Source of the DNA: Hamiltosporidium tvaerminnensis
Taxonomy: Eukaryota; Microsporidia; Dubosqiidae
NCBI GenBank assembly: GCA_022605425.2
Contig: JAKIMF020000005.1
Coordinates: 1,026,501-1,090,500 of the forward strand
DNA: 64,000 bases
Direction: 5' to 3'
Positions 1-12,011 of this stretch are shown here, in pieces; position 1 is the first letter of the stretch, and every line of letters begins with the position of its first letter. The notes under the pieces were generated by a model, which did no database searches, was not told the DNA's origin, and saw only the letters and a list, made by a program, of their open reading frames with translations. The translations under genes were made by a program, and so were the position numbers.

Positions 1-444
1 TCAGCCAAAATATTTTTTTCGTTTTTTATTTTAAAATTAAAATATTGCGACTGAAATAAAAAAAATTGTAAATTAATTAATACTTCTTGGTTTTAAAATT
101 AAAATATAAATTAATCAGTGAAATGAAAAAGGATTTTTCTGAAAAAAAGAAAAACTATAATTTTTAAATATCATGGTTGTATTTATTAAATACTTTGGTA
201 CTTTGATAGGATTTATTTTTTTTAAAAAAAATGCAAATTATTTTACATATTTCTGGCCGGTTTTATACATATCGATGTGGGTGATGAGGGTAAGAGATTA
301 GGAAAGAAAATTATTTAAATTTGAATTAGCAATTGATTTTGAACCAATAAAATCGAATAGAAACCAAATATAAAAGTAAAATTCTAACCGTTTTTTAAAT
401 ATTTTTATCAAAATTTTTACAAAAATCCTTGTATTTGTATTTCT
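1..444. other. AT-rich spacer upstream of the TRM7-like gene
   Basis: No coding region is supported here. The sequence is homopolymer-rich. The TRM7-like gene has no CCC or GGG triplet just before its ATG, unlike several other housekeeping genes in this window. Confidence 0.6.
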
Positions 445-1260
445 ATGACATTAAAAAGTAAAGAGAAACGCGATTATTATTATAAACTAGCAAAAGAACA
501 AAATTACAGAGCACGAAGTGCATATAAATTATTACAAATTGATCAAGAAATAAATATTATTAAAAAATGTAAAAATATTCTTGATTTATGTGCGGCACCA
601 GGAAGTTGGTCACAGGTGGTTTTGGAGAGAAGAAATAATGAAGAAACAAAAGTTGTGGCAATCGATGTTCTTGAAATGTTTCCGTTGGACGGTGCAATTA
701 TGTTGAAAGAAGATATTACAAGCGAGCTGTGTGTAAAAAAAATACAAAATATTATGAATGGGGAAAAGTTTGATTTAGTTTTGTGTGATGGTGCATCGGA
801 TTCAACAGGATTTCATTTTAAAGATGAATTTGTACAAAACGAGCTACTTTTATCTTCTTTACGTTTAAGTCTCAGAACAGGAAAAGTTGGATCTTCTTTT
901 TTAGGAAAATGTTTCAGATCAGAAAATTTTTGTAAAATTATTAAAATTTTTTATGAATTTTATGAAAAGGTTAAGCTTTTTAAACCAATTTCAAGTCGAG
1001 CAGCCAGTATTGAATGTTTTATTTATGGAGAAGGTTTAAAAAGGGTAGATAATTGTTCTTTATCTTTCAATCTCTTCGATTTTAATTTAGATTTCTCAGA
1101 AATGCAAAAATATTTTTTACAAATCCAAGCATGTGGAACCGGTCCTGATCCTGATATATCTACAAATGATAATAAGGCATATAAAGAGTCAAAATATAAA
1201 CCAATTGATCCACCTTATAAACCCTCAATTCAAATACGAAGAAATAATTCAAATACTTAG
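445..1260 (+). CDS. TRM7: TRM7/FTSJ1-type tRNA 2'-O-ribose methyltransferase
   Basis: This 271-aa RrmJ/FtsJ-family protein is predicted to methylate the 2'-O of nucleotides 32 and 34 in the anticodon loop of certain tRNAs, in the cytoplasm, using S-adenosylmethionine. The N-terminus (YRARSAYKLLQ, residues 21-31) and the SAM motif (DLCAAPGSWSQ, 47-57) match the Trm7 branch closely. The catalytic K-D-K-E tetrad is visible as K28, D115 (in LCDGASD), K155 and E190 (in SRAASIE). In yeast, Trm7 works with Trm732 or Trm734; neither partner is visible here. The start is the first ATG. The segment before K155 (KVGSSFLGK) is less regular than usual, and the tail after residue 245 is low-complexity. Family assignment is firm; the exact tRNA targets are inferred. 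Confidence 0.93.
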   Translation: MTLKSKEKRDYYYKLAKEQNYRARSAYKLLQIDQEINIIKKCKNILDLCAAPGSWSQVVLERRNNEETKVVAIDVLEMFPLDGAIMLKEDITSELCVKKIQNIMNGEKFDLVLCDGASDSTGFHFKDEFVQNELLLSSLRLSLRTGKVGSSFLGKCFRSENFCKIIKIFYEFYEKVKLFKPISSRAASIECFIYGEGLKRVDNCSLSFNLFDFNLDFSEMQKYFLQIQACGTGPDPDISTNDNKAYKESKYKPIDPPYKPSIQIRRNNSNT

Positions 1261-2575
1261 AAATTTTGATATCTCTGGTTATTTTTTATGAGAATATAAA
1301 AAAATCCCAGTTTTTAAAATTCTTTTATGATAGAATTATCAGTATTTTTCACTTATTAAATATATATTTAAACTTTTTGCGTGTATTTTACGGGTAAATT
1401 AAATATTCTTAAATTTAAACTTTTTTAGTTTTTTTATAAATAAATTGTCATTTAATAATTGGATTTGATTTTTATTTACAAATTTCGTTTAAAATGTAAG
1501 TTGTAGGTAAAATATGTTTGAAATAGTTTAAATAAATCTTATCTTTTAAAAAAAAAGCTTGGATAAAGTAATTTTTATATTTTAAATATAAATTAGGCTT
1601 ATCAGTTAAATTCGATTATTTTTTTAAAATATTTTTTTATGAAATTTCTACTGGATGGAGGTATAAAAAGTGGAAAATGCTTTTATTCTTCTGTAAAAAA
1701 AACCATTTAAATCATAAATATTACATTTGGTATCATTTGATGATTTAAAAAAAATCTGGTATTTATAGATTCTTTATTACTTTCTAATAAAGAAAAGAAA
1801 TATAAAATTTTTTTATTTAAATTGTAAATTTTGAATTCAGATCTATCATCAAGAAATATAAATATTTAAATCTGTTAGACTTTAAATAAATATATTTCAT
1901 GAAATTAATTTGTATCATGAATTTATGGCTACCTTTCAGAATAGGTTATTACAAATAATTGATTATATTTATCTCTAAATAAAATATAGAATGTTAAAAT
2001 TTTATGATTTCGTGACTTGATTTGTCATTTCTTTTAGATAAAACAGACAGTTGCCCTGGATAAATAAAATCAATAACATAAATCAACAACATATAATTCC
2101 ATATTTATGATGAACTAAAATTAGATTTCTAGGAATAAAATTCTTTATATTAGATATAATTTGGGTTTGGCTTAGTATTAGCATTATTTGCTGTTTTCGT
2201 TGCAAACTCTTATGAATTTATACTAATCTTGTTTTAAAATCTAAATCAGTTTTTTACAAATTCTATAAGGAAAGTAAAATAAAGAAAACTACATGTATGT
2301 GTATATCGAATATAATAAAATTATATTTTTATGTATGAATGAATTTAAGAAAAGTAAATTTACACGTAGATTTTTGGATTTAAATATTTTTACAATATCA
2401 CTTGATATTTCGGCATTTCTCTATCAAAAAGTTTGCAGATATCTCATTATAAAATATTATGCTAAAAATTTCCGCAATTTAAATCTGGAATTCTGTAATC
2501 ATATAACACGAAATTAACTTAAATATTAGATAATTCTAAATTTGCCAAAGCGATTAATTTATTTCATTGTTCCAA

Positions 2576-2690
2576 ATACGAAAAAGTAAAGAAACCCACG
2601 TAAAAAAGATCAGTGGGCGGTATTACTACGGCGTAAAAGGCTCTTGCAGTGCTTTAGTTTTGAGTATTATGATGATTAATTTATGGAAAA
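2576..2690 (+). repeat. Decayed copy of an interspersed repeat (partner at 3860-4105)
   Basis: This stretch is richer in G and C than its surroundings. It aligns by eye with about 4004-4100, sharing AAACCCAC, CGGTATTA and GGCT-TTGCAG blocks in the same order and orientation. It is more degraded than its partner. No ORF spans it. It may be a SINE-like element or the end of a LINE family different from the R2-like copies in this window. Confidence 0.45.
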
Positions 2691-3859
2691 TACAAATTTA
2701 TTTTTTCGTTTAGAGCCATAAAACTACAATTATTTTATAAAAGAGTCGTTAAAAATTATCCAAAATAAGAAATAGCTACTCATTATAAATCTTATTATTA
2801 AATTGGTTTTTTGATCACAAAATATAGTAAAATGAATCTTATTCTCCGTTAGAAACCAGTGATTTTAATAGAGAATGAATTTCAACAGATAAATTTTTTT
2901 GAAAGAATAATTTATTTTCAAGCTGTAATCATTAGAATATAATTTTTGTAAAGCAGGAAAATAAATAAGAAAAATGATGGTTTTTTAAGGAAACTCTGAA
3001 AAATAAGGATTAATTGTTTATTTGCCATTTGATAATTACGAATCCGATACAAGAATAAACTATTAAACATGTAAAGCGTGTAAAAGCAGCAGTTTTGAAA
3101 TGAATTATCAATATATTTTACTGTGAATAGATTCTTAAAATATATTTGTTTTACCGATCATCACGACTGTTCAACAATTTATTAAGCTTTTCTATGCCTT
3201 ATTTTTATACTTACCCAAAACATAAATTTACAAATTAATTTAATATTAGAGAGAGAACTAGTATTAATATCATAAACAAATCTATTGTAAGAAAAAAAAT
3301 TGCACGAATAAACTTTTTATAAAGGTTATTACCAAAAAATATTCTCTTGGATTTTTACTTCATAGGAATTTAATTTATAGAAAATAGAAATTCATTAAGA
3401 AAATGAAATATATTGTAAACCAAATTGAATTTAATTATTTATCGTACGAAAAAAAATATTAGATAAACGCTGGTCAAACAAAAGTGAAAAAGCTTAGTAA
3501 TCAAACTTTACAAGGTAGAAAAACAGCAACGAAATATTATTAGGTCTATGCTTTATCAACTGTCGATTTATTGAAGATATCAGAAATATCAAATCTAGAT
3601 AAATTTTTTATTTAAATGTTAGATTTGTGGCTTCAAAATGATTCAATATTCATTAAATTATATTTTTTACAATATATTAGACAAGAATAGAATTATTAAT
3701 ACCAACGAAAATATATGATTTTTTTAAAATGTTTCGGTTTTTAGTGTTATATGAAATTATAACTTCTGATACACAGATTATTCGTATATACTTTATATAA
3801 ATCTTTTTATTTTTTTAAACCGAACACTGAAACATATTTATAATGATTCTAAAAGTATT

Positions 3860-4105
3860 TGTTCTCCCGACGACCATGCCAGGAGCAGAATTAGCTTGGA
3901 GTATTCTCTGCTTGTTATAAGAGGCGACTAAAATATACTGGTTTCTTTATGTTGGGCATCGGACTAAAAATCAACTCTTTAAAACTACTTGTTACGAAAC
4001 CCAAAAAAGAAACAAACCCACTAGGAAAGACCGTTTTTCGGTATTAATGAAAGCGGCCAAGGCTTGTGCAGGGCTGTGGTGCTGAGGATGATAATGAAAA
4101 GTATA
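3860..4105 (+). repeat. GC-rich interspersed repeat, better-preserved copy
   Basis: A roughly 245-bp island with much higher GC than its flanks. It contains the stretch AAGAGGCGACTAAAATATAC, a GGGCATCGGACTAAAAATCA stretch, a small inverted repeat (ACCGTTTTTCGGT) and a G-rich end (CAGGGCTGTGGTGCTGAGGA). The last 100 bp recur in decayed form at 2576-2690. It does not match the R2-like LINE copies here. I infer the non-coding end of a second mobile family. Confidence 0.5.
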
Positions 4106-4947
4106 TTATTTTTTTAGACATTTATTAATGGCTATTTCAAATTTATAATACATTTATATAAATAATTCTAAAATATTCATTTGATATCTGCTTATTAAAT
4201 CAAAAATTCAATATAACTTTACAAAATAAATATTCATAGGTCTGATTTCAGCTAAGCATTTGACTAGGATTTAAAAGAGATTGTTAAATAAATTTTACTG
4301 CTGAAATATAAATGCAAAACTATAAACTTTACAACTACGAAATATGTAGATAACTAAAGATGAAAAGTTCTATACAGTTAAATTCAAAATAAATAGATTT
4401 CTATTCGAAGGCTTATCACAGTGTCGAATAAAAAGTTTGAATAATGAAGATAGATTCATAAGATAGCCATAAAAATATGTGGAGAAAAACAATATTACAG
4501 AACAATTAGATAAAAGCATAACAAAATTTAAACTGGTCTTCTTACATAGTCTGTCTATGGATTCAAAGTAAGTGAAGGAAGTTAAAATTTTTATATCTGT
4601 TATTTTTTTATGAAAAAATTCAAAGAATTATTTGGGTTGTTGAATTTAATATAGATAAGTAATTGAAAGCAAATATAAAGAATTTTTACAACTATAAAAA
4701 CGCACAAAGAAAAATCAAACAAATATAAGTAAAATAAACCATAAATTTAAATTTCAAAACCAGAAACCTAATAGATGTCATTATTGAATAATAAATTTAT
4801 AAAATCTGCCAGATAGTTAAAATAGAATTGGAAATACTACAAAAATATTATTTTCCAAATATTTCTTCAAATAAACGGAATAGATAAATTTATTCGGAAC
4901 TTTAGACCAATTTAATTATTTTTATAAATTTTTAATAATGATATATG

Positions 4948-7302
4948 TCAATAAATGTTAATAAAATCAAATATTATGTTTTCTTCGCGTAGAAACCTCA
5001 ACAAATTTTTCATATTTGTTTTTTCAAACATTTTTTTCGAAGAGAAATGAAATCTTTTTAATGGAATCGATATAAAATCTGCTCGAATTTTATGATATTC
5101 GGAAAAATGAATTGATAAAATTTTTAGATTTATAAATCTTTTTAAGTATTGAATATCATTTGAATTCAGCTTAACATATTCCAAGTTTAAACATTTTAAA
5201 GATACCAAAAATTTACAATCTTCCCCGAGTTTGCAGAAACCACTATCTACGAATTTACACTTATAGAGATCCAATTTTTCTATAACCATAAATTGTTTTA
5301 TTCTATTTAAGTCATTTATTTGTAAAATACCATTTCTGTAAGAAAATGTTCTCAATTTTAAATCCCAATTTTTGTTCAAATATGCCAAACCACAGAAATA
5401 TGATTTTGAACCAAAAATAGATAAACCTTCCAAACAATTTACTTCGCTTAAAATATCAAGATCTGAAAATATTTTTAAGTTACTGATATCTAAATGTAAT
5501 ATCTTAAGATTTTTTGATTTAAATTCGATAGGTCTTAGACCTGCTATTGAACCAATATAACAATCTTTTACTTCAAGAAGTTCTAGATTTTCACATTTAC
5601 ATATTTCTCTTAGAGTATTTTCACTGATATGCAAAATATTTAAATATAATTCCGATAAAACTTTGTAATTATATATTGAATCAAGATCGAGGCTTTGTCG
5701 ATGTTTATATGAATTGTTGAAATGTAAAAATTCAATTTTTTTATTTTGAAACATACATTTAAAAAAATCGCAATTTAACCTGTCTATATCGATTGAAAAA
5801 CTTTCTAAATTTCCCATCTTTTGAATCGCTTCAAGTAAATTTTTATCAAAATCAATTTCAGATTGATAAAACGAAAGATTTAGAATCTTTAGGTAAGGGA
5901 AATATTGCAAAATTCTGCCAAATTTTTTACAGATTTTATACCTATGAAAATTGATTTCTAGATGAGATACAACAACAGGCGAATCTAACTTCATAAATTC
6001 TTGAATAAAATTATCTGCTTCGAAGTTCGAATTATATGAAAATATAACTTTATAAGTATTTTGCTTTTTAACAAAACATGACCACCAAGAAAAACTCATT
6101 TCTACGTTTTTAAATTCTATATATTCCAATGTTTCATTTGTTCTTAGGTACTCATCGATGAATGAATTATTTGTTTCCACATTATCTAATATCAATCCTT
6201 TAAGTTTCCATTTTTGTAGAAAATAACCGAAATTTTCATCATCAATATCCATATTCTTCAAACAAAAATATTCTAAATTATGATTTATAGCAAGATCTAA
6301 TTCATTAATTATTATTCTAATTGATTGCGAAAAATTTGAAATCATTATTGCCTTAAAAATACGTAACGGAAAAAACAAAGCATGATTAATATCTCTAAAT
6401 GCTGATATTTTAAATGCATCCAGTATTAAAGATTTTATATTGAGTTCATTTAACAAAATTTGGAATGTATTTAAAATGTTGCGATTCCTAAATATATTTT
6501 CTAGAACACAAAATAACTTTTGGTCGTTAATCATCAAACTTTTATATGGAATATGTTTATTAAAAGTGGTATCATCAATTATTCTTTTGGTGTTTATTGA
6601 GATAACCAAATTTTCGTTAATAAAATCGTGTTTTATCATCAGATAATCGAGAAACGTGCCGATCAGAAGTTTTTTTACATACAAATTCCACGAGACCAAT
6701 TCATTTTGACTGAATAAATCACCAAGTTTTAAATCTTCTCTTTTTGAATTATTGGTAAATTGTTTAAAAAAAATTCTAAAAGAGATCCCACGTATAAAAT
6801 CAGATATGTTTTTCTTTTCTATAGCTTTAAGGGATCTTAAAGTCAGCAAAAGACAATTTAAATAATCAATATTTGCTTTATCGGGTATTGATGAAATATC
6901 ATTTAAACTCTTTAAAATATAAGCTAAGTTAAAATTACATTCAATTCTTGTACTTAAATTTTCATATGTAGGATACTCCAAAACTGATTTCAAAAGTTCA
7001 AAATTCACAAAGTTATTTTTTTTATAAGTGAAAACCCTATGTAATTTATTTTCTGATTTTAGATTTGAATTATTTAAGACATTCATATAGAAACATTCAT
7101 GAATGGTTCCTATCGTTTCTAACTTATCTTCTATTTCTTCATAAAATAAAATTTCGCGATCTTTATTTGTTTCAATTAAATAAATGAACTTTTTTGCTGC
7201 AATAAAATTGGAATTTATACTCGTATACAATATGAGAACCCAAATATATAATATTTTCGAAATTAAAGGTATTTTTTTCGTAGAAAAGGCGTAACTAATC
7301 AT
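4948..7302 (-). CDS. Secreted leucine-rich-repeat protein, family member 1
   Basis: A 784-aa protein from the first ATG of the frame; the open frame runs a little further upstream but without an ATG. Residues 11-29 are hydrophobic and look like a signal peptide or anchor. A family-specific N-terminal region follows, with an IECNF block and IPD motif shared with the LRR genes at 18.1 kb and 26.2 kb. From about residue 340 to the end there are irregular leucine-rich repeats (for example LKILHLDISNLKIF and LEGLSIFG). It is the most divergent of the three intact members. There is no kinase or other catalytic domain. No CCC or GGG triplet precedes the ATG. The role is unknown; a secreted or host-facing protein is an inference from the signal segment and family expansion. 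A decayed LINE copy begins about 1.1 kb upstream. Confidence 0.85.
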   Translation of the reverse strand: MISYAFSTKKIPLISKILYIWVLILYTSINSNFIAAKKFIYLIETNKDREILFYEEIEDKLETIGTIHECFYMNVLNNSNLKSENKLHRVFTYKKNNFVNFELLKSVLEYPTYENLSTRIECNFNLAYILKSLNDISSIPDKANIDYLNCLLLTLRSLKAIEKKNISDFIRGISFRIFFKQFTNNSKREDLKLGDLFSQNELVSWNLYVKKLLIGTFLDYLMIKHDFINENLVISINTKRIIDDTTFNKHIPYKSLMINDQKLFCVLENIFRNRNILNTFQILLNELNIKSLILDAFKISAFRDINHALFFPLRIFKAIMISNFSQSIRIIINELDLAINHNLEYFCLKNMDIDDENFGYFLQKWKLKGLILDNVETNNSFIDEYLRTNETLEYIEFKNVEMSFSWWSCFVKKQNTYKVIFSYNSNFEADNFIQEFMKLDSPVVVSHLEINFHRYKICKKFGRILQYFPYLKILNLSFYQSEIDFDKNLLEAIQKMGNLESFSIDIDRLNCDFFKCMFQNKKIEFLHFNNSYKHRQSLDLDSIYNYKVLSELYLNILHISENTLREICKCENLELLEVKDCYIGSIAGLRPIEFKSKNLKILHLDISNLKIFSDLDILSEVNCLEGLSIFGSKSYFCGLAYLNKNWDLKLRTFSYRNGILQINDLNRIKQFMVIEKLDLYKCKFVDSGFCKLGEDCKFLVSLKCLNLEYVKLNSNDIQYLKRFINLKILSIHFSEYHKIRADFISIPLKRFHFSSKKMFEKTNMKNLLRFLREENIIFDFINIY

Positions 7303-8385
7303 ATAACTCAAAGAAAGGTCAATTTTTTTTATATAAAAATATATTCTCTTCAAAGTATTTTATCATTGATAAATTAAATAAAAAAATCTTGCAAAATTTT
7401 TTTTTCGGGAGTTATATCTTAGAAAATGCAATTCAAAAGATTCGTATGTATACTCCTTAAGTTTTTTTGCAGACTCTTTCAAATTTTTATTTTAAAATTG
7501 TTACATTAAAGTTTTTAACAGTAAATTTATATATAAATTAAAAAATTAATTTATGATATATTATATTTTGAGTATTCTAGATTTTGGTGCCAAACCTTTT
7601 TGTATTGCTCTTATAAAAATTTTAAAAGAGTATGTATCGAGTTTTAGCATGGCAAACATGTTTGAATGAGTCATAAATAGAAAATGTAACTTTAGCCATA
7701 TTTTACACAGAAATTTTAAAATTAACATTTAATTCGTTAAAGACTATCTCAAAAATATCTGTACCACCAGATTTTTCGTTTAAGAAAAGAAAACGTATAA
7801 TACACAAGTTTTTTCGACAGTGTTAAATGAAAATACTTTATACAAGGTTAATATAACTGCAATTTGGCATTACAAGCAAAAAAAAGATTCGCCAGTCAAT
7901 TTAGCCGTTTTACTCTTCTATATATCAATATACCACTGAAAAATGACACAGTTGCTGTATAGAAGAGATTATTGATAAAATAGCCATATGGATTTTTTCG
8001 AATTTAAAGCTAGAAGAATACTCTTTTAATTTATTAAATTCTTCCTCATTTATTTATTCGTAAAATTAATTTCATAACTTCACTTTTTCATATCTTTAAC
8101 ATTTTTTATTTAATCAACAACTTTTTGTTTTCATTTCGCTTCGATAGAAAACCTATAAATTTCATTTGTAGACATTTCTGATTTTAGCTACATGTGAGCT
8201 TCCAAAAAAGGTACATTTGGGTCGTATTGGGCGGGGTTTCTAGTTTAATTATATGAGAACTTCTTTAATAAGCATTGCTTTTTTTAAATACATTCTTTTA
8301 ATATTTAAACCACTTTATTTATATTTATTGTGGTTTCCTGCTGCGGGTATGTCATTCAATTTATGATGTAAAATATTCTTTAATT
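7303..8385. other. AT-rich spacer upstream of LRR gene 1
   Basis: No gene or RNA is supported. The far end grades into the 3' end of the decayed LINE copy that begins near 8.39 kb. Confidence 0.5.
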
Positions 8386-8389
8386 TACT

Positions 8390-10190
8390 TGTTTAAACTT
8401 CCTTCTTCATTCTTAATCCCTTTGAATTTATTGGTTGTTTTTGCTTAATGTTCCACCAATAACACAAAATAAAACCCGCGCTACTCTCTTCCGCAGTTGT
8501 CTCTCACTTAACTTCTCTTAGTATAATAAAATGATATGTTTTGAGCGTGTTCTGAGCACCAGTATCCAAAATTCTATTTAAATATTCAAACATATTTGTA
8601 GTATGTTAGAACACAACTTATAGTATTTTGTTACAATAGCTTCCATGATTATCACATAAGAAGCATGACCACACTTAATTTATAAAAAAACTAACGCTAT
8701 CTGCCAATATATAATATTTCTTGGCCTTCTATGTTTCGACTATTCGAAGTGAATTTTGGCAAGTAATTACTTCATCAGTATGAACTAGTATTTATCATTT
8801 GCAAAACAAACGTTTTAGTCTGGTATTCAGAATTTCGGCATCGGCTATATTTTTATATTCCCTCTTATCTCTACACGCTAGTTATGAATTTTTTTTACTG
8901 AGAAACTCGTATTCGTTTTGAAGACTTACTTCTATATATATTTAGCAAGACTAAATCTATGCATCTCACGATTTCATGTGTCATCATTTATAGTCATGAA
9001 TAAGATATGTTTTCACATTTCGTCACCAGTTAATCTACTGCTTTTTAGACTATTGATGTTTGGGCACATACCTTCTGCTAACCCGATAAATTTTGTTACT
9101 CGATAAGCATAACACTGCTTCACAAGTGGTCTTAAAATTCCGTTTTTTAGTATACTGAAGCGTCAATAACACCAACAAGCTAATTTCTTCCAACATCACT
9201 GAACCTTTGATGATGTTTTCAGTCTTCTATTTCGTTATGCAATTCGGCTACCTGAGTGTAGAATTCTATTACATATTCACAGGTCCTTGGATTTCCTTAT
9301 AAAATATAAATTTATATTTATTAAAACCTCTTCAATGGTAGAATAAAGAAAAAAGATAACTCGGGTAATAAAATAAATAAACTTTCTTTTTGAAAAACAC
9401 CTCTTTGGTTAAACGAATTAACAGACCTTTTAATTTAGATGATAAAGTCTGTCTATATAAAAGATACCTCTTATCTAGGTGCCTAATGAGAGTTTACAAC
9501 ACCTATATTGTTTGTATTCCTTTTTTTTAACTTCTTCTAACCAAATTTTACTTTTAAAATAGTTTTTTACATGTGCAAGGTGTGTTCTATTATTGTCTCA
9601 ATCTTTGGCATCGCTGGTCTTCTAATCGATACATCTTTAGATTTTTACAGACAATCCAAGAGCTACAAAAATATATTCTGAATACAACTTAATGCTACAC
9701 AGATCTCTTTACGGTTATGTTATACAAAGATATAAGTTTTCTTTATTCTAACTTGTAGATAAATTTTGTTCTTCTGTGATATATACGCCTCACAGCATTT
9801 AAATCATAGAACTCATCGGTAATATAGAAAGGTATTTCTATAAGATATTCGATTTGAAAAATTCTTTTTTTGATAAATCCCATGCCAAAAATGTAATTTT
9901 AAATATGCTTCGAATTCGTCTTAAATTTTAGGAATAAATATCGTTTGTAGGCCCGGTTTGCCAGTCTTGATTTGCTTTTTTATTCTCGGATATTTGCAAA
10001 GACCAGCCATTGTTATCAAGATATGAGTTCCTTTATAACACGCATCATTTTTGCCACTTTTTTCTTTAATCTCTAAATTTTTAGAAATATTTTTATCTTT
10101 TTAACCACATAGAAAACATTAAGCTAACAATAAATATGTTATTCTTTGATTCATACCGTATCAATTTATAAAATTTTAATTTTAAAAGTT
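8390..10190 (-). mobile_element. Decayed 3' portion of an R2-like LINE (copy A)
   Basis: Read on the minus strand, this matches the 3' half of the better copies at 39.4 and 57.7 kb in the same order. The matched parts are the acidic tail, the VMTWDG endonuclease block (near 8640), the zinc-knuckle region (near 9070), the linker (near 9560-9660) and the segment following the reverse-transcriptase active site (near 10000-10080). The reading frame is destroyed throughout. Boundaries are approximate. Its divergence is far greater than that between copies C and E, so it is an old insertion. Confidence 0.7.
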
Positions 10191-10872
10191 TTTATTTTGT
10201 TTATTTATGGTATATATTTGCCGTAATTTTCTGGAAGGCAGTGAGTTTGAAGTAAGCCTCTAACAAGGAGATCATTTTCCTGCTCACCGTTCCTTTGTTA
10301 TTATGAAAATAATTGTTTTTATAAATAAAATAATTGTCTTTATTGGTTTTATTCATCTTGCCACACACTTTTTTTAATATTAAAATATAAAAGAAAAGTA
10401 TTATATTTTTGTGATATAAGTAATATCACAGTATTTCCTAGTAAAAAGTTTTTTAATTCTTAAATCAACAATAAAAGTAAATCATTAATTGAAGAACTAT
10501 TATTATTTTTAAAAAAATCCAATTTAAAAAGATGAACACACTTCACAATGCAATAATAATAAATTATATGAAAGTTTTGAAATTACAATATTAAATATGC
10601 ATAAGATATAAAAATAATGCTAGGCGAACAATCAGTTAAACTGTAAAATTCTTAATTTAAATAGAAGTCAAATATATATCAAAGATTGGAAAATACATAG
10701 TGTGTAGAAACGAGAATTATGTATAGCATTAGAAAACTTATACTTTTAGAATATAAATTCTGTGTCATTCAAATAATTTATCAAATCTTTTATTTTGTTT
10801 TTGATTGTTCGTGACTCATTTTTTTTAAAACATTCTAATAGAATAAAAAAAAATGTAACACTAAAAAGGGCA
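10191..10872. other. AT-rich spacer upstream of BUD23
   Basis: No gene is supported. The only signal is the GGG triplet immediately before the BUD23 ATG. Confidence 0.5.
10868..10870 (+). promoter_or_regulatory. GGG triplet, microsporidian-type start-proximal motif
   Basis: GGG lies 2 nt before the BUD23 ATG in otherwise AT-rich DNA. CCC- or GGG-like motifs just upstream of start codons are an established feature of microsporidian genes and are thought to mark very short leaders. Confidence 0.45.
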
Positions 10873-11503
10873 ATGAATCTTCCAGAATATAAAGGGCCAG
10901 CAGAAATTGTAAGTATTTTATTAATTTAAGTATTACAACGATGAGGAATCACAAAAATACGATAGAAACACAAGAATTAACAAAATACAAATAGATATGA
11001 CAGAAAGATGTATAGAACTGTGTGAAATAAGTAAAGACCATTTGATTTTAGACTTGGGATGTGGTTCAGGTATAAGTGGATGTGTATTATCACAGTACGA
11101 ATATATTTGGATCGGTACAGATATTAGTCATTCGATGTTAAAAATATGTAAAAATAAAGAATTTGCATTTGATTTGTGTAGATCTGATATCGGAACCAAC
11201 TTCTGTTTCAAAAAAAATACATTTGATAAGATTATTAGTGTTAGCGTTCTACAATGGCTTTTTCATTCATATTCTTCTACACACGAACCGTTTTTACGAA
11301 TTAATATTTTTTTTAAAAATTTATTTTTTGTTTTAAAAAACCACGGACAAGCTGTTCTTCAATTTTATCCGGAAAATTCCAAACAGACTGATATTTTTAT
11401 TAAAGTAGCTCGTAAAGTAGGATTTCAAGGTGGATTGGTTATAGATAACGAAGGAACCAAAAACAAAAAATATTTTTTAGTTCTTCGTGTATTTAAGCAA
11501 TAG
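10873..11503 (+). CDS. BUD23: BUD23/WBSCR22 18S rRNA (guanine-N7) methyltransferase, spliced
   Basis: The gene is join(10873..10908, 10931..11503) and encodes 202 aa. It is a class I SAM-dependent methyltransferase predicted to make N7-methylguanosine in 18S rRNA during small-subunit maturation; the known partner is Trm112. Exon 1 gives a short N-terminus ending in GPAEI. Exon 2 resumes with YYNDEESQKYDRNTRI, the expected Bud23 continuation. The SAM motif LDLGCGSG is at residues 52-59. A conserved DNEGTKNKKYFLVL block lies close to the C-terminus. Without the intron the ORF would begin only at 10997 and lack the conserved N-terminus, which is why I place the start at 10873. The basic C-terminal tail of yeast and human Bud23 is missing, a typical microsporidian shortening. 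Confidence 0.92.
10909..10930 (+). other. 22-nt spliceosomal intron in BUD23
   Basis: The intron begins GTAAGTATTT and ends TTAATTTAAG. The branch-like TTAAT lies 4 nt before the terminal AG dinucleotide. Removal joins ATT and TAT codons in frame and restores the conserved Bud23 N-terminus. Retention places an in-frame TAA at the 3' end of the intron. The layout (5'-biased, tiny, branch site fused to acceptor) matches known microsporidian introns. Confidence 0.88.
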
Positions 11504-11785
11504 AAATTTAATCTTTAAATATAATTAAATAGATAACCATTTGAGCATTTTTATTTAAAAAAATATTTTTTTGGGAATAAAATTTTAAAAAAGCAATTCT
11601 ATGTTTTAGAATAAGAGTACCTTTAAAATATTTATTAATTCTAAATACAGAAGAGTTCACAGTATTAGAATATTTGATTATTCATTACTTCTAATTTATA
11701 AAATATATTTATTCTAAATGAAAAGTGTTTACTGTATTAAAATGTCTTATTCATTCTATTTAGTTTTAGAATAAATTATATTTTA

Positions 11786-11961
11786 AGAAGAAGAAGTATC
11801 CAATAATAAATATTAATACCCTTTCTCTTCATTCCCATTTATTTATAAAAATAATTAATTTTAAGAAATTTCATCCAACAATAATATTAGTACCCTTTCT
11901 CTTCATTCCTATTCATTTATAAAAATAAATTTAATAAGAAGAAGAAGTATCCAATAATAAA
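11786..11961 (+). repeat. Imperfect direct repeats, period about 74 bp
   Basis: The block ACCCTTTCTCTTCATTCC occurs at 11818 and 11892. The block AAGAAGAAGTATCCAATAAT occurs near 11790 and again near 11941. The units are imperfect, with a spacing of about 74-76 bp. Confidence 0.75.
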
Positions 11962-12011
11962 CAGAATAAAATCTGTTATCTAATACACCCCTATCAATAC
12001 TTAAACCAACC

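Larger units (their letters stand above)
1261..4947. other. Long gene-poor spacer
   Basis: About 3.7 kb of AT-rich DNA between the TRM7-like gene and the first LRR gene. A 74-codon ATG ORF at 2293-2517 has no recognisable feature and biased AT composition, so I do not call it. The only non-random structure I see is a pair of related, relatively GC-rich islands near 2.6 kb and 3.9-4.1 kb, listed separately. Confidence 0.6.

Noticed and set aside
2293-2517. 74-codon ATG open frame
   Set aside because: AT-driven composition (Ile, Tyr, Lys, Phe, Asn) with no motif or start signal; expected by chance in DNA this AT-rich.
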